Below are positions 53,381 to 62,603 of a DNA stretch of 64,000 nt, one piece after another (the first letter of the stretch is position 1; each line of letters opens with the position of its first letter). The stretch is from Microvirga sesbaniae. Lineage in GTDB: Bacteria; Pseudomonadota; Alphaproteobacteria; Rhizobiales; Beijerinckiaceae. Position numbers and translations under genes: made by a program. The stretch spans positions 182,518 to 246,517 of the forward strand of contig NZ_JAMXFJ010000003.1 in assembly GCF_025460805.1 (NCBI RefSeq). Reading direction: 5' to 3'. Under the pieces are notes generated by a model. The model had not been told where the DNA came from. It searched no databases and saw only the letters and a list, made by a program, of their open reading frames with translations.

Positions 53381-53489
53381 CGCATCGATCCCGAAAGTGC
53401 GGCCACTTTTGCGCCCGATGCTTTTGGCTTTTGCCTGAAGCATCTTTTCACGCAAAACCGGTTCCCACTTTTGCGCCCGATGCTCTAGC
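53378..53489. repeat. family 1 repeat, copy j (fused to two gene stops)
   Basis: TAGCGCATCGATCCCGAAAG, CCACTTTTGCGCCCGATGCT, then AGCATCTTTTCACGCAAAAC, CGATGCTCTAGCG. The left TAG is the dprA stop, and the right CTA is the stop of the minus-strand gene at 53,485. Confidence 0.75.
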
Positions 53490-53727
53490 GGTCCTCGCCG
53501 GGAGCCTCGCGAACGCGGACGGCTTCCAATCTGGCCATGTCCAGCAGGTAGGCCAGGAGATCGAGCTTCGCCTCTCGGGCGAGGGAAGAGAGCACGGCGG
53601 AAAACTCCGAAATGTACTCGGCCGTCTCGGTGACCGACATCTCCGGCCGGCCCGCATCGGCCGCCTGGCCTCCGGGCTGTTCGTTCGCCAGGGAGGGGAG
53701 GAAGGATCGGTGCGGAGGTTTGGCCAT
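53485..53727 (-). CDS. small hypothetical protein
   Basis: 80 residues. A disordered N-terminal 30 residues, then helices (MSVTETAEYISEFSAVLSSL then LDLLAYLLDMARLEAVRVRE). No family recognised, but the helical part has the look of a conserved alphaproteobacterial protein. Its stop codon is inside a family 1 repeat. Confidence 0.65.
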   Translation of the reverse strand: MAKPPHRSFLPSLANEQPGGQAADAGRPEMSVTETAEYISEFSAVLSSLAREAKLDLLAYLLDMARLEAVRVREAPGEDR

Positions 53728-53821
53728 CGATGCCGACGCTGTCTCTATGTTTCACTGGCTCTAGATAGCAGCACAACCAAAAATAAGACAAGGCCGTTTA
53801 ATTAAGCTGCAAGTTGTATCA

Positions 53822-54748
53822 TCAACCGAGCACTGAAATCAGGAGTGGCATCGAGATCAGGGCCAGCAGGGTCTGCAGGGTCAGGATCTCGGCCATGAGG
53901 CCTGCATTGCCGCCCATCTGGCGTGCCAGCACGAAGGCGGCGCTGGCCGAGGGTACGGACGATGCGACGATGGTCACCGTCAGGTCGTCGCCTTCCACGC
54001 CGATGAAACCCGCGTAGGCGACGGCCATCACCGGCATCAGGACGAGCTTCAGGCCGGCTGTCAGCAGGTGCGGGATTCCGGGACGGGCGAGCCTGCGGAT
54101 GTCGAGGCCCGCGCCGACGATCAGCAGACCGGCCGCGAGCGCCGCGCGCCCCATGACGTCGATATACGCGGCCAGAGGCTTGGGCAGCGGCGGCACCAGG
54201 ACGTTCAGCAGAAGGCCGATGGCGCAGGACCAGATGAACGGATTGGTGACGAACGAGCGCAAGATGTCCCAAGGGCTTTGCTTGGGCCTGCCGGCGAAAC
54301 GGATGAAGACGTAGAAGGCGAGCAGGTTGAGGAGCGGCACCATGGCCGCGATGGCAACTGCGATCAGGGCGATCCCCCGCTGGCCGTAGAGACTTCCCGC
54401 GACCGCCAGCCCGACGAAGGTGTTCCAGCGGGTCGCGCCCTGGAAGATCGACGTGAAGCTCGGGCCGTCGATCCCGAGCCTGCGCTCGAGGATGGGGCGC
54501 AGCCCCAGGACCAGCACGGCCATGGTCAGGATGGCGCCGACCAGCGCACCGCCGACACCGAGGACGGGGACCGAGGTCAGATCGGCCCGGGAGAGGGTGT
54601 CGATGATGAGGGCCGGGAAGAAGATCACATAGGTGGCCCGCTCGAGACCGGCCCATTGCGGCTCACTGACGAAATTCGTCACCCGGCAGAGCCATCCGGT
54701 GGCGATGATCAGGAAGGTGGGGATCAGGCTGGCGAGAATGGCAGACAT
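53822..54748 (-). CDS. AEC family transporter
   Basis: 308 residues from the ATG at 54748 (MSAILASLIPTFLIIATGWL). About ten membrane segments; family features: GLERATYVIFFPALIIDTLS, GATRWNTFVGLAVAG, NPFIWSCAIGLLLNVL, and VIVASSVPSASAAFVLARQM. Auxin-efflux-carrier family (malonate, malate or auxin-like efflux); substrate unknown. Inner membrane. Confidence 0.92.
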   Translation of the reverse strand: MSAILASLIPTFLIIATGWLCRVTNFVSEPQWAGLERATYVIFFPALIIDTLSRADLTSVPVLGVGGALVGAILTMAVLVLGLRPILERRLGIDGPSFTSIFQGATRWNTFVGLAVAGSLYGQRGIALIAVAIAAMVPLLNLLAFYVFIRFAGRPKQSPWDILRSFVTNPFIWSCAIGLLLNVLVPPLPKPLAAYIDVMGRAALAAGLLIVGAGLDIRRLARPGIPHLLTAGLKLVLMPVMAVAYAGFIGVEGDDLTVTIVASSVPSASAAFVLARQMGGNAGLMAEILTLQTLLALISMPLLISVLG

Positions 54749-54908
54749 GGAGAGCCATGGGAGAGGCCGGACCTTGCGATCCGGAAAAGCGGGGTGCATG
54801 AGGCGCTTAAGACGTCTCGAGCCCATCGACAAGCGCCGGATAAGCTTGCATTGGAATTCCGCTCCGATGCTCCACTTGTCCTAATCCGCGTCCGGTCCGA
54901 GGCCCTTG

Positions 54909-55331
54909 ATGATCCAGGTGACGAATTCCATTGCCCTCGACGAGGCGGAACTCCAGGAAAGCTTCATTCGCGCGTCCGGACCGGGAGGCCAGAACGTCAA
55001 CAAGGTCGAGACCGCGGTCCAGTTGCGCTTCGACGTTCGCCACTCTCCTTCGCTGCCGGATTTCGTGAAGGAGAAGCTGGAACGGCTTGCCGGGAAGCGC
55101 ATGACCAACGACGGTGTTCTCGTGATCACGGCCCAACGCTTCCGCAGTCAGGACCGCAACCGCGAGGATGCGGTCGCGCGTCTGGTCGAACTGATCCGGC
55201 AGGCGACGGAGCGCCCCAAGCCGCGCCGGCCCACCCGCCCGACCCTGGCTTCGAAGAAGCGCAGGCTCGAGGCGAAAGGGCGGCGGTCCGAGATCAAGAA
55301 AGGGCGCAGCGGCAAGCCGGGCTTCGACTGA
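54909..55331 (+). CDS. arfB: alternative ribosome-rescue factor ArfB
   Basis: 140 residues from the ATG at 54909. GGQ motif in RASGPGGQNVNKVETAVQLR (22-41) and a basic tail (KKRRLEAKGRRSEIKKGRSG) that enters the empty mRNA channel. Hydrolyses peptidyl-tRNA on stalled ribosomes. The TGA stop abuts a family 1 repeat. Confidence 0.95.
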   Translation: MIQVTNSIALDEAELQESFIRASGPGGQNVNKVETAVQLRFDVRHSPSLPDFVKEKLERLAGKRMTNDGVLVITAQRFRSQDRNREDAVARLVELIRQATERPKPRRPTRPTLASKKRRLEAKGRRSEIKKGRSGKPGFD

Positions 55332-55534
55332 AGCATCGGACGTGAAAAGTGGACTTGCACTTTTGGGATCCATCCGATGCTTTCTTCTTGAATGAGAGCA
55401 TCGGTCAGAACGGACCCAGCGGGCCGCGCCAGCGACCCGAAGGGCCACGTCAGTGAAAACCGGATCCACTTTTCCGTCCGATGCTCTAGAGGACTGGACC
55501 CAGAGAAGGTTTCACTTTTGGGTCCGGTGCTCAG
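55332..55534. repeat. family 1 compound repeat, copy k
   Basis: Three modules: AGCATCGGACGTGAAAAGTG through CCATCCGATGCTTTC; GAGCATCGGTCAGAACGGAC through TTTTCCGTCCGATGCTCTAG; and a third ending TTGGGTCCGGTGCTCAG. It links the arfB stop and the end of the minus-strand gene at 55,539. Confidence 0.75.
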
Positions 55535-55538
55535 GCCG

Positions 55539-55901
55539 TCATCCCTGAAGGACGATGCCGCCGAATCCGAGCAGGTCGGCGAAGACGGCCAGCACCACGC
55601 CCAGGCCGACCAGGCCGAGACCGGTCAGAAAGTACCGGACCGAGCGGTTGTACCGCTTGAGCTGGAGCGACGAGACAAGGAGCAGGTCGGCCAGGGCCTT
55701 GACCTGAAGGGCCAAGCCGACCGTGATCAGCGCGACCGACACCAGATCCGAATGGGCCCATTCGCCGGGCAGCGCCGACCAGCGGCTCAGAAAGCTCAGA
55801 GAGAATCCGACGACCACGCCGATCGCCGTGATCGAGCCGTTGCGGAATGTGGAATCGACGCGCTGGTGCTCTTCGGCCGGCTTGGCCGCATCGTTCGCCA
55901 T
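55539..55901 (-). CDS. small membrane protein, unknown function
   Basis: 120 residues from the ATG at 55901, with GGAG nine bases upstream. Three membrane segments (ITAIGVVVGFSLSFLS, VSVALITVGLALQVKALADL and FLTGLGLVGLGVVLAVFADL). N-terminal soluble head. No named family recognised. Its stop is five bases from a family 1 repeat. Confidence 0.75.
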   Translation of the reverse strand: MANDAAKPAEEHQRVDSTFRNGSITAIGVVVGFSLSFLSRWSALPGEWAHSDLVSVALITVGLALQVKALADLLLVSSLQLKRYNRSVRYFLTGLGLVGLGVVLAVFADLLGFGGIVLQG

Positions 55902-55999
55902 CGTCGGGCTCCGCCTCCGGCAGGTTCCGATGAACCCGCTTCGCGGCGATCTTAGCGCACTTTCCCGCGAGGGTCCTCCCGCGACGGCCGAACCGGGTC

Positions 56000-56403
56000 T
56001 CAGTCGTAGTCGCGGGTCACGCCGATTTCCGTCGTTCCGGCGACGGGGTTCGTCGTGAGGGCGACGGCGATCTCGAACACGCCGAGGATGAGATGGGGCC
56101 AGGACACCTGATCGGAAAAGCCGAAGAGCCAGGGGAGGCCGCCAGAAGCAGTCCGCCGGCCCCGTCGACCCCAAGATGAGCCCGCATGGGGATCAGCCGT
56201 CCCGGCGACAGCTCGTCGTCCGTTATGGGGCTCATGACCAGGATGGCCGCCCCGAGGATCATGGGCACCCATCGGGCCGGCCCATTGTCGGCGAAGCCGA
56301 GCACGAAGGGCGCCATGATCAGGGCGAGCCCGGTCGGGCAGTCGATGGCAGCGTGGATACGGGTCGGGATGAAAGGCACGAATGAACGATCCTCATCCGG
56401 CAT
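56000..56403 (-). pseudogene. SPW-repeat protein, frameshifted
   Basis: Starts MPDEDRSFVPFIPTRIHAAI at 56403 and follows the SPW pattern (LIMAPFVLGFADNGPARWVP) as far as LLLAASP. At about 56,131-56,136 (the run AGGGG) one base is missing, and the rest (WLFGFSDQVSWPHLILGVFE then IAVALTTNPV) continues in another frame to 56000. Its intact paralogue is at 12,402-12,776. It could be a true pseudogene or a base-call error in a C run. Confidence 0.85.
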
Positions 56404-56492
56404 GGCCGCACAGGTGCAAGGGCGCGGCGATCAAAGCACGCCCGCCTGAAATGTTCTCGGGCTGAACGGATAAGTCTATGAATGGACTTATG

Positions 56493-57542
56493 TTATCGGT
56501 CCGGCGGATAGGTGTGCTCGCGGCCCCTGTAGTCCGAGACCGAGTAACAGCCCTCTCGGCCCTGGATCGCATCGGGACCGATGACCGCCTTGCCGTGACC
56601 GCCCGGGATGTCGAGGATGTAGGTCGGCTGGCACAGTCCCGAGATTCGACCTCGCAGACCGGCGACGAGGGCCCGGCCTTCCTCGATCGTCAGGCGGAAG
56701 TGGCTCGTCCCGGGGGCCAGGTCCGGATGATGCAGGTAATAGGGCTTTACCCTCGTCTCCACGAAGGCGCGCATGAGGGCCGCGAGCGTATCGGGATCGT
56801 CGTTGACCCCTCTCAGCAGCACGGACTGGCTGATCATGACGATGCCTGAATCGACGAGCCGCGCGCAGGCGGCCCGGGCCTCGGCCGTTAGCTCGCGCGG
56901 GTGATTGGCGTGAAGGGCCACGTAGGTTGTCTTGCTGCTCGCCTTCAGGGCCGCGATCAGGGCTTGGTCGACCCGCTCCGGCTCGACCACGGGCACGCGG
57001 GTATGGAAACGAACGATCTTCACGTGATCGATGGCGGAAAGCCGCTCCATGATCTCCGCGAGACGACGAGGGGACAGAACCAGCGGATCACCCCCGGTCA
57101 GGATCACCTCCCAGATCTCCGGGTTGCCGGCGATATAGGCGAAGGCTCGGTCCATGGCGTCCGGCGACAGGGTGCCGAGCCCCTGGGGCCCGACCATTTC
57201 GCGGCGGAAGCAGAAGCGGCAATAGACCGGGCAGACATGCACGGCCTTGAGCAGGACCCGGTCCGGGTAGCGGTGAACGATGCCTTCGACGGGGCTGTGC
57301 GAAAGATCGCCGATCGGATCGGCACGCTCGTCCGGCATGATCGTCAGTTCGGCGGCATCCGGCACGAACTGACGGGCGATCGGGTCCTGCGGATCGCCCC
57401 GGTCGATCAGCGCGGCCATGGCGGGGCTGATCGCGATCGCGTAGCGCTCGGCCACGGCTTCGATCGCCGCGCGCTCGTCCGGACCGACGAGGCCCGCCTC
57501 GGTGAGTTCGACAGGGGTGCGGATGGGGCGGATCGCGTTCAA
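56493..57542 (-). CDS. epmB: EF-P beta-lysine 2,3-aminomutase (EpmB-like)
   Basis: 349 residues, radical SAM. CxxxCxxC at C104, C108, C111 (VCPVYCRFCFRREM); LTGGDPLVLSP; KIVRFHTRVPVV; C-terminal YYLHHPDLAPGTSHFR and ILDIPGGHGKAVIG (PLP lysine). Converts L-lysine to beta-lysine with 4Fe-4S, SAM and PLP. Its start overlaps the epmA stop by four bases, so the pair works together on elongation factor P. Confidence 0.93.
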   Translation of the reverse strand: MNAIRPIRTPVELTEAGLVGPDERAAIEAVAERYAIAISPAMAALIDRGDPQDPIARQFVPDAAELTIMPDERADPIGDLSHSPVEGIVHRYPDRVLLKAVHVCPVYCRFCFRREMVGPQGLGTLSPDAMDRAFAYIAGNPEIWEVILTGGDPLVLSPRRLAEIMERLSAIDHVKIVRFHTRVPVVEPERVDQALIAALKASSKTTYVALHANHPRELTAEARAACARLVDSGIVMISQSVLLRGVNDDPDTLAALMRAFVETRVKPYYLHHPDLAPGTSHFRLTIEEGRALVAGLRGRISGLCQPTYILDIPGGHGKAVIGPDAIQGREGCYSVSDYRGREHTYPPDR

Positions 57543-58603
57543 CGGCCCGTCTCCGGCACGGGCGCCCAGAGCACCTGGTCGATGCGCGCGGCCCCGGTGG
57601 CGAGCATCACGAGGCGGTCGAAGCCAAGAGCAATGCCGCTCGCCTCGGGCATTCGGGCCAGCGCTGCCAGGAAATCCTCGTCCACCGGATAGCTCTCGCC
57701 GTAGATCCGCATTTTTTCCGCCATTTCCGCCCCGAAGCGCCGCCGCTGCTCGGCCGCGTCCGTCAGTTCGCCGAACGCGTTGGCGAGCTCGACCCCGCAG
57801 GCATAGAGCTCGAACCGCTCCGCCACCCGCCGGTCGCGGGCGCTCGGGCGGGCGAGGGCCGCTTCCGCGACCGGGTACTCGTCCAGGATCGTGGCGCGAC
57901 CGAGGCCGAGATGGGGCTCGACACGCTCCACGACGACGCGGCTGAACAGGTCCGCCCAGGTGTCGTCCCCGGCCACCCGAATGCCCGCCGCCTTCAGGCC
58001 GGCGGCCAAGTGGTCCCGATCCGTCGCGCCGCTCGCGTCGATGGAGGCGAGGAGGTCGATTCCGGCAAAGCGGTCGAACGCCTCGGCCACGCTCAGGCGC
58101 TCCGGCTCACGGAACGGATCGGCCTCGCGGCCGCGCCAGGCGAGGGTGCGGGTTCCGGCGGTTTCCGCCGCCAGGCGCAGGATCTCTACGCAGTCGCGCA
58201 TGAGAGCCTCGTAGCCTTCGCCTGCGCGGTACCATTCGAGCATGGTGAATTCCGGATGGTGCAGGGGGCCGCGTTCCCGGTTGCGGTAGACATGGGCGAA
58301 GCAGGCGATGCGGGTCTCGCCGGCCGCCAGGAGCTTCTTGCAGGCGAATTCCGGAGAGGTGTGCAGGTAAAGGGGCGCCCGCGAGCCGTCGAGGCCGACG
58401 GCCTCCGTGACGAAGGCGTGAAGATGCGCCTCGTTGCCCGGCGAGGTCTGGAGCGTAGCCGTGTCGACTTCCACGAAATCCCGTGAGGCGAAGAACGCCC
58501 GGACGCCGGCCTGGATCCGATTCCTGCTCAGAAGGAAGGGCCGGCGGTCCGCATGGACGTGGGGCATCCACCAGGGAGAGGGGGAAGGTACGGGTCGATC
58601 CAT
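57539..58603 (-). CDS. epmA: EF-P lysine ligase (EpmA/GenX/PoxA)
   Basis: 354 residues, class II lysyl-tRNA synthetase-like catalytic domain without the anticodon-binding domain. Motif 2 CFAHVYRNRERGPLHHPEFT, LEWYRAGEGY, ERFELYACGVELANAFGELT and motif 3 GIALGFDRLVMLATG are intact. It attaches beta-lysine to the conserved Lys of EF-P. First of a two-gene operon, divergent from efp (142 bases between starts). Confidence 0.94.
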   Translation of the reverse strand: MDRPVPSPSPWWMPHVHADRRPFLLSRNRIQAGVRAFFASRDFVEVDTATLQTSPGNEAHLHAFVTEAVGLDGSRAPLYLHTSPEFACKKLLAAGETRIACFAHVYRNRERGPLHHPEFTMLEWYRAGEGYEALMRDCVEILRLAAETAGTRTLAWRGREADPFREPERLSVAEAFDRFAGIDLLASIDASGATDRDHLAAGLKAAGIRVAGDDTWADLFSRVVVERVEPHLGLGRATILDEYPVAEAALARPSARDRRVAERFELYACGVELANAFGELTDAAEQRRRFGAEMAEKMRIYGESYPVDEDFLAALARMPEASGIALGFDRLVMLATGAARIDQVLWAPVPETGR

Positions 58604-58744
58604 TCCAGAGGGCTCATCAAGGTCGGACTGGCGATTTTCGCGAAGATAGGCTACTGCGGCTCGGAAAACCGGTTTCGGTGCTCCTGAAGGCTCGGCGACC
58701 CGACCCTCATGACGCGCCCCTATCTGTCACAAGGAAAGCTTCCC

Positions 58745-59311
58745 GTGAAGGTCATCGCCTCAACGCTCCGCAAAGGCAACGTCGTCGACATCGACGGCCG
58801 ACTCTATGTGGTTCTCACCGCTCAGAATATCCACCCCGGCAAGGGAACGCCGGTCACCCAGCTCGACATGCGCCGCATCTCCGACGGCGTGAAGGTGTCC
58901 GAGCGCTACCGCACCACCGAGCAGGTCGAGCGGGCCTTCGTGGAGGACCGCGAGCACACCTTCCTCTACGAGGACGGCGAGGGGTTCCATTTCATGAACC
59001 CGGAGACCTACGACCAGGTGACCGTGCCCGAGGACATCATCGGCGACCAGAAGGCCTATCTCCAGGAAGGCATGGCCGTGATGCTCTCGACCCATAACGG
59101 TGTTGCCATCGCCATCGAGCTGCCGGCCCGCGTCACCCTCGAGATCACCGACACGGAGCCGGTGGTCAAGGGTCAGACCGCGTCGTCGTCCTACAAGCCC
59201 GCCATGCTGTCCAACGGCGTGCGCACCCTGGTGCCGCCCCACATCACGGCCGGCACCCGCGTCGTGATCATGACGGAAGACGGTTCCTACGTGGAGCGTG
59301 CGAAGGACTGA
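58745..59311 (+). CDS. efp: translation elongation factor P
   Basis: 188 residues from the GTG at 58745 (normal EF-P length, and AAGGAAAG upstream); an ATG at 58709 would add 12 residues. [18 protein letters not shown] carries the Lys that is modified (K33 counting the start as 1). Domains I-III are complete (EREHTFLY-type, [36 protein letters not shown]). Relieves ribosome stalling at polyproline. Modification genes lie next door. Confidence 0.95.
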   Translation: MKVIASTLRKGNVVDIDGRLYVVLTAQNIHPGKGTPVTQLDMRRISDGVKVSERYRTTEQVERAFVEDREHTFLYEDGEGFHFMNPETYDQVTVPEDIIGDQKAYLQEGMAVMLSTHNGVAIAIELPARVTLEITDTEPVVKGQTASSSYKPAMLSNGVRTLVPPHITAGTRVVIMTEDGSYVERAKD

Positions 59312-59321
59312 TCCTTCGCTC

Positions 59322-59424
59322 CTGGCCTCGTGGCCGGCATCCGCCGGCCGAGGAGGCAGGCGGACCAATCAGGTCTTGAAGGGCAGGACGTTTGGGTGAA
59401 CCCTCACCGGACATCCTGCCCTTT
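59322..59424 (+). terminator. efp terminator region
   Basis: Two hairpins: CCTCGTGGCCGGC/GCCGGCCGAGG (59,322-59,352), and AAGGGCAGGA/TCCTGCCCTT (about 59,378-59,422) with a T-rich tail TTCTCTTTTG. The second is the likely Rho-independent terminator. Confidence 0.7.
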
Positions 59425-59451
59425 TCTCTTTTGTCGGAATCGGATGGCCTC

Positions 59452-60636
59452 ATGACCCGCGGTCTCGCGAACCCCATCAACCCTCTCGTCGCCGATGTCG
59501 GCTCTCCGCCGATTCCCGAGGCTCAGGCCTGGACGAAGCGCTATGACGGCTCCCTGGGTCCGCTGATCAACCTGTCGCAGGCCGTCCCGGGCAATCCGCC
59601 CCATGCCGAGCTGCTCGCCCGGATGGGGGCTGCCGCGGGCTCTGCGGCCGGCTCGCAATATGGGCCGATCAATGGGGACGCGGATCTGCGACAGGCCTAC
59701 GCGGCGGATCTGTCCCGCTTGTACGAGGGCCGGATCGGACCCCAGGACACGGCGGTGACCGCCGGCTGCAACATGGCGTTCTTCGCCGCCATGATGCTGC
59801 TCGCCCGCCAGGGCGACGCGGTGCTCCTGCCGACGCCCTGGTACTTCAACCACCAGATGACGCTCGACATGCTCGGCATCGAGCCGCGCCCGCTCCCGTG
59901 CCGGGCGGAGAACGGGTTCGTGCCCCGGGTGGAGGATGCGGAGCCCCTGCTCGACGGGACGGTTCGGGCCATCGTTCTCGTCACGCCCAACAATCCCACC
60001 GGCGCCGTTTATCCCGCGCATGTGATCGAAGGCTTCGCACAGCTCTGCGCCAGACGCGGCATTTATCTCGTGATCGACGAGACTTATCGGGACTTCCTGC
60101 CGCAGGGCATGAACCGCGCGCACGGTCTGTTCATTGGCGAGGAATGGCGCAACACGGTGATCCAGCTCTATTCCTTCTCGAAATCCTACGCGATCCCGGG
60201 TCATCGCACGGGAGCCATCACGGCCGATGCCCCGCTCATCGACCAGATCGCCAAGATACTCGACTGCATCCAGATCTGCGCGCCCCGGACGGCCCAGGCT
60301 GGGCTGCCCTGGGCCATCGACGCCCTGCGCGACTGGCGCGAGGACAACCGGGCCGAGATCAACCGGCGTGCACAGGTTTTTCAGGAGGCGCTCGCGCCGC
60401 TGCCGGAATGGAAAATCGAGTCGGTCGGGGCCTATTTCGCGTATCTGCGTCACCCGTTCCCGCAGGCCAAGGCCCAGCAGGTTGCGGAGAAGCTTGCGAC
60501 GGAGCGAGGGGTCCTGTGCCTGCCGGGGAGCTATTTCGGGCCCGGTCAGGAAGGACATCTGCGCGTTGCCATCGCCAATGTCGGAGCCGATGTCCTGAAG
60601 GGACTCACGGATCGGTTCAAGGAGTTCCGGCTCTGA
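59452..60636 (+). CDS. PLP-dependent aminotransferase (fold type I)
   Basis: 394 residues from the ATG at 59452. PLP lysine in SFSKSYAIPGHRTGA; LVTPNNPTGAVYPAHVIEGF; VIDETYRDF; GPINGDADLRQAYAAD. Class I/II aminotransferase of uncertain substrate; AspC/AATase-like. The frame upstream to 59392 includes the terminator and is not used. Followed, after 115 bases, by the Ppx/GppA gene. Confidence 0.92.
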   Translation: MTRGLANPINPLVADVGSPPIPEAQAWTKRYDGSLGPLINLSQAVPGNPPHAELLARMGAAAGSAAGSQYGPINGDADLRQAYAADLSRLYEGRIGPQDTAVTAGCNMAFFAAMMLLARQGDAVLLPTPWYFNHQMTLDMLGIEPRPLPCRAENGFVPRVEDAEPLLDGTVRAIVLVTPNNPTGAVYPAHVIEGFAQLCARRGIYLVIDETYRDFLPQGMNRAHGLFIGEEWRNTVIQLYSFSKSYAIPGHRTGAITADAPLIDQIAKILDCIQICAPRTAQAGLPWAIDALRDWREDNRAEINRRAQVFQEALAPLPEWKIESVGAYFAYLRHPFPQAKAQQVAEKLATERGVLCLPGSYFGPGQEGHLRVAIANVGADVLKGLTDRFKEFRL

Positions 60637-60751
60637 CCGTCCCGGAAGGGGTAGGGTACAATCTGCGGCGGCTGCCCTTGGCAGGAGCGCACGGCGATGG
60701 TTACTCTCTTGATCGAATACGGCGTCCGATCGGGACGCCCGGGGATTCGTT

Positions 60752-61867
60752 TTGACCGTCAAAGTGGACGCGACAGCAGAACCAGGAGACCGACATGCGG
60801 ACCCGCTGAACGGGTCCGCAAACGGCGCCTCCCTGGTCGCGGAGCGTCCCGCGCCGGCCCGGACCGGTACGCGCCGGCGGTCTTCCAAAAGCTACGCCGC
60901 GCTCGATCTCGGCACGAACAATTGCCGCCTTCTCATTGCGGAACCGGCCCATTTCGGCTTTCGCGTCGTCGACGCGTTCTCGCGCATCGTCCGGCTCGGC
61001 GAAGGCCTCGGCCTCGGCAACCGGCTGAGTGACGACGCCATCGCCCGTACGCTCGACGCCCTGCGCGTGTGCCGCGAGAAGATGGCCGCGAAGGACGTCA
61101 CGCGGGCGCGCCTCGTCGCCACGGAGGCGTGCCGTCTCGCCGAGAACGGCCCGTCCTTCATCGAGCGCGTGCGCGACGAACTCGACCTCGATCTCGAGAT
61201 CGTCGACCGCAAGACCGAAGCGTATCTGGCCGTGACCGGATGCGCGTCCCTGGTCGATCCCAAGGCGCATTCCGTCATCGTGTTCGACATCGGTGGCGGA
61301 TCGACGGAAATCGCCTGGCTCGACGGTCAGGCGCCGCATGCCTTCGCGGATCCCTGCAAGCGGATCCGCGCTTGGGATTCGCTTCCCGTGGGCGTCGTGA
61401 CCCTGGCCGAGCGCTGGGGCGGCATCGATGTGACGCCGGAAACCTTCGAGGGCATGGTCGAAGAGGTGTCCGATCTTCTGCTCGATTTCGCCCTGGTGGC
61501 GGCGCAGGCGGGACGGGCCCGGCATTTCCACCTCCTCGGGACCTCGGGAACCGTCACCACGGTCGGCGGCATTCACTTGGGACTCGCGCGCTACGACCGG
61601 CGCCGCGTCGACGGAATGTGGATGCGCAACGGCGAGATCTCGACAGTGATGCAGCGTCTGCTGCATTCGGACTTCACGCAGCGGGCCGAGAATCCCTGCA
61701 TCGGCAGGGAGCGCGCCGATCTGGTTCTCGCGGGCTGCGCCATCTTGGAAGCGATCCGGCGGGCATTCCCGTCGGAGCGCCTGCGCATTGCGGATCGCGG
61801 ATTGCGCGAAGGAATTCTGATGAAGATGATGCGAGAGGATTTCGTGTGGCGAGGGGGGCAGCGGTGA
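60752..61867 (+). CDS. Ppx/GppA family exopolyphosphatase
   Basis: 371 residues (TTG start at 60752). ASKHA fold: [32 protein letters not shown] and [16 protein letters not shown] are the ATP/phosphate loops. Hydrolyses polyphosphate and/or pppGpp, linking to the stringent response. The N-terminal 45 residues are disordered. The stop overlaps rlmE by four bases. Confidence 0.92.
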   Translation: MTVKVDATAEPGDRHADPLNGSANGASLVAERPAPARTGTRRRSSKSYAALDLGTNNCRLLIAEPAHFGFRVVDAFSRIVRLGEGLGLGNRLSDDAIARTLDALRVCREKMAAKDVTRARLVATEACRLAENGPSFIERVRDELDLDLEIVDRKTEAYLAVTGCASLVDPKAHSVIVFDIGGGSTEIAWLDGQAPHAFADPCKRIRAWDSLPVGVVTLAERWGGIDVTPETFEGMVEEVSDLLLDFALVAAQAGRARHFHLLGTSGTVTTVGGIHLGLARYDRRRVDGMWMRNGEISTVMQRLLHSDFTQRAENPCIGRERADLVLAGCAILEAIRRAFPSERLRIADRGLREGILMKMMREDFVWRGGQR

Positions 61868-62562
61868 GCGCGAAAGCGGGATCCGGGACCCGCAATCTCA
61901 AGCAGCGCGTGAAGACCGCCCACAAGCGGACGCTTTCCTCGCAGAAGTGGCTCGAACGCCAGCTCAACGACCCTTACGTCGCGCGCGCGAAGCGCGAGGG
62001 CTATCGCTCGCGCGCGGCCTTCAAGCTCCTGGAGATCGACGAGAAGTACCATCTCCTCAAGCCCGGCCAGCGCATCGTGGACCTCGGCGCCGCGCCCGGC
62101 GGCTGGTCGCAGATCGCCGCCACGAAGGTCGGCCCGAAGGGAAAGGTGGTCGGCATCGATCTTCTGCCGATCGACCCCATGCCGGGCGTCGAGTTCATCC
62201 AGCTCGACTTCCTGGACGAGAGCGCTCCCGGCCGGCTGATCGAGATGCTCGGCGGTCCGGCGGACATCGTCATGTCGGACATGGCGGCCAATACCACCGG
62301 CCACAAGAAGACCGATCACCTGCGCATCATCGGCCTCGCGGAAGCGGCGATCTATTTCGCCCGCGAGATTCTGGCGCCGGGCGGCGCCTTCGTGGCCAAG
62401 GTGTTCCAGGGGGGCACCGAGAACCAGCTGCTGGCCGATCTCAAGCGGGATTTCGCGGTCGTGCGCCACGTGAAGCCGGCGGCGAGCCGTGCCGACTCGG
62501 CGGAACTCTACGTGATGGCGACCGGTTTCCGGGGGCGGGCCGACGGGACGCCCGCCGCCTGA
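61864..62562 (+). CDS. rlmE: 23S rRNA (uridine-2'-O)-methyltransferase RlmE
   Basis: 232 residues from the GTG at 61864, overlapping the previous stop. FtsJ/RrmJ fold: [52 protein letters not shown], and [12 protein letters not shown] supply the K-D-K-E catalytic set. Methylates U2552 of 23S rRNA on the 50S subunit. Confidence 0.95.
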   Translation: MSAKAGSGTRNLKQRVKTAHKRTLSSQKWLERQLNDPYVARAKREGYRSRAAFKLLEIDEKYHLLKPGQRIVDLGAAPGGWSQIAATKVGPKGKVVGIDLLPIDPMPGVEFIQLDFLDESAPGRLIEMLGGPADIVMSDMAANTTGHKKTDHLRIIGLAEAAIYFAREILAPGGAFVAKVFQGGTENQLLADLKRDFAVVRHVKPAASRADSAELYVMATGFRGRADGTPAA

Positions 62563-62603
62563 CGGGTCTTGCCCGGGGCCTGATTTTCGCAAAGGACACG
62601 ACC

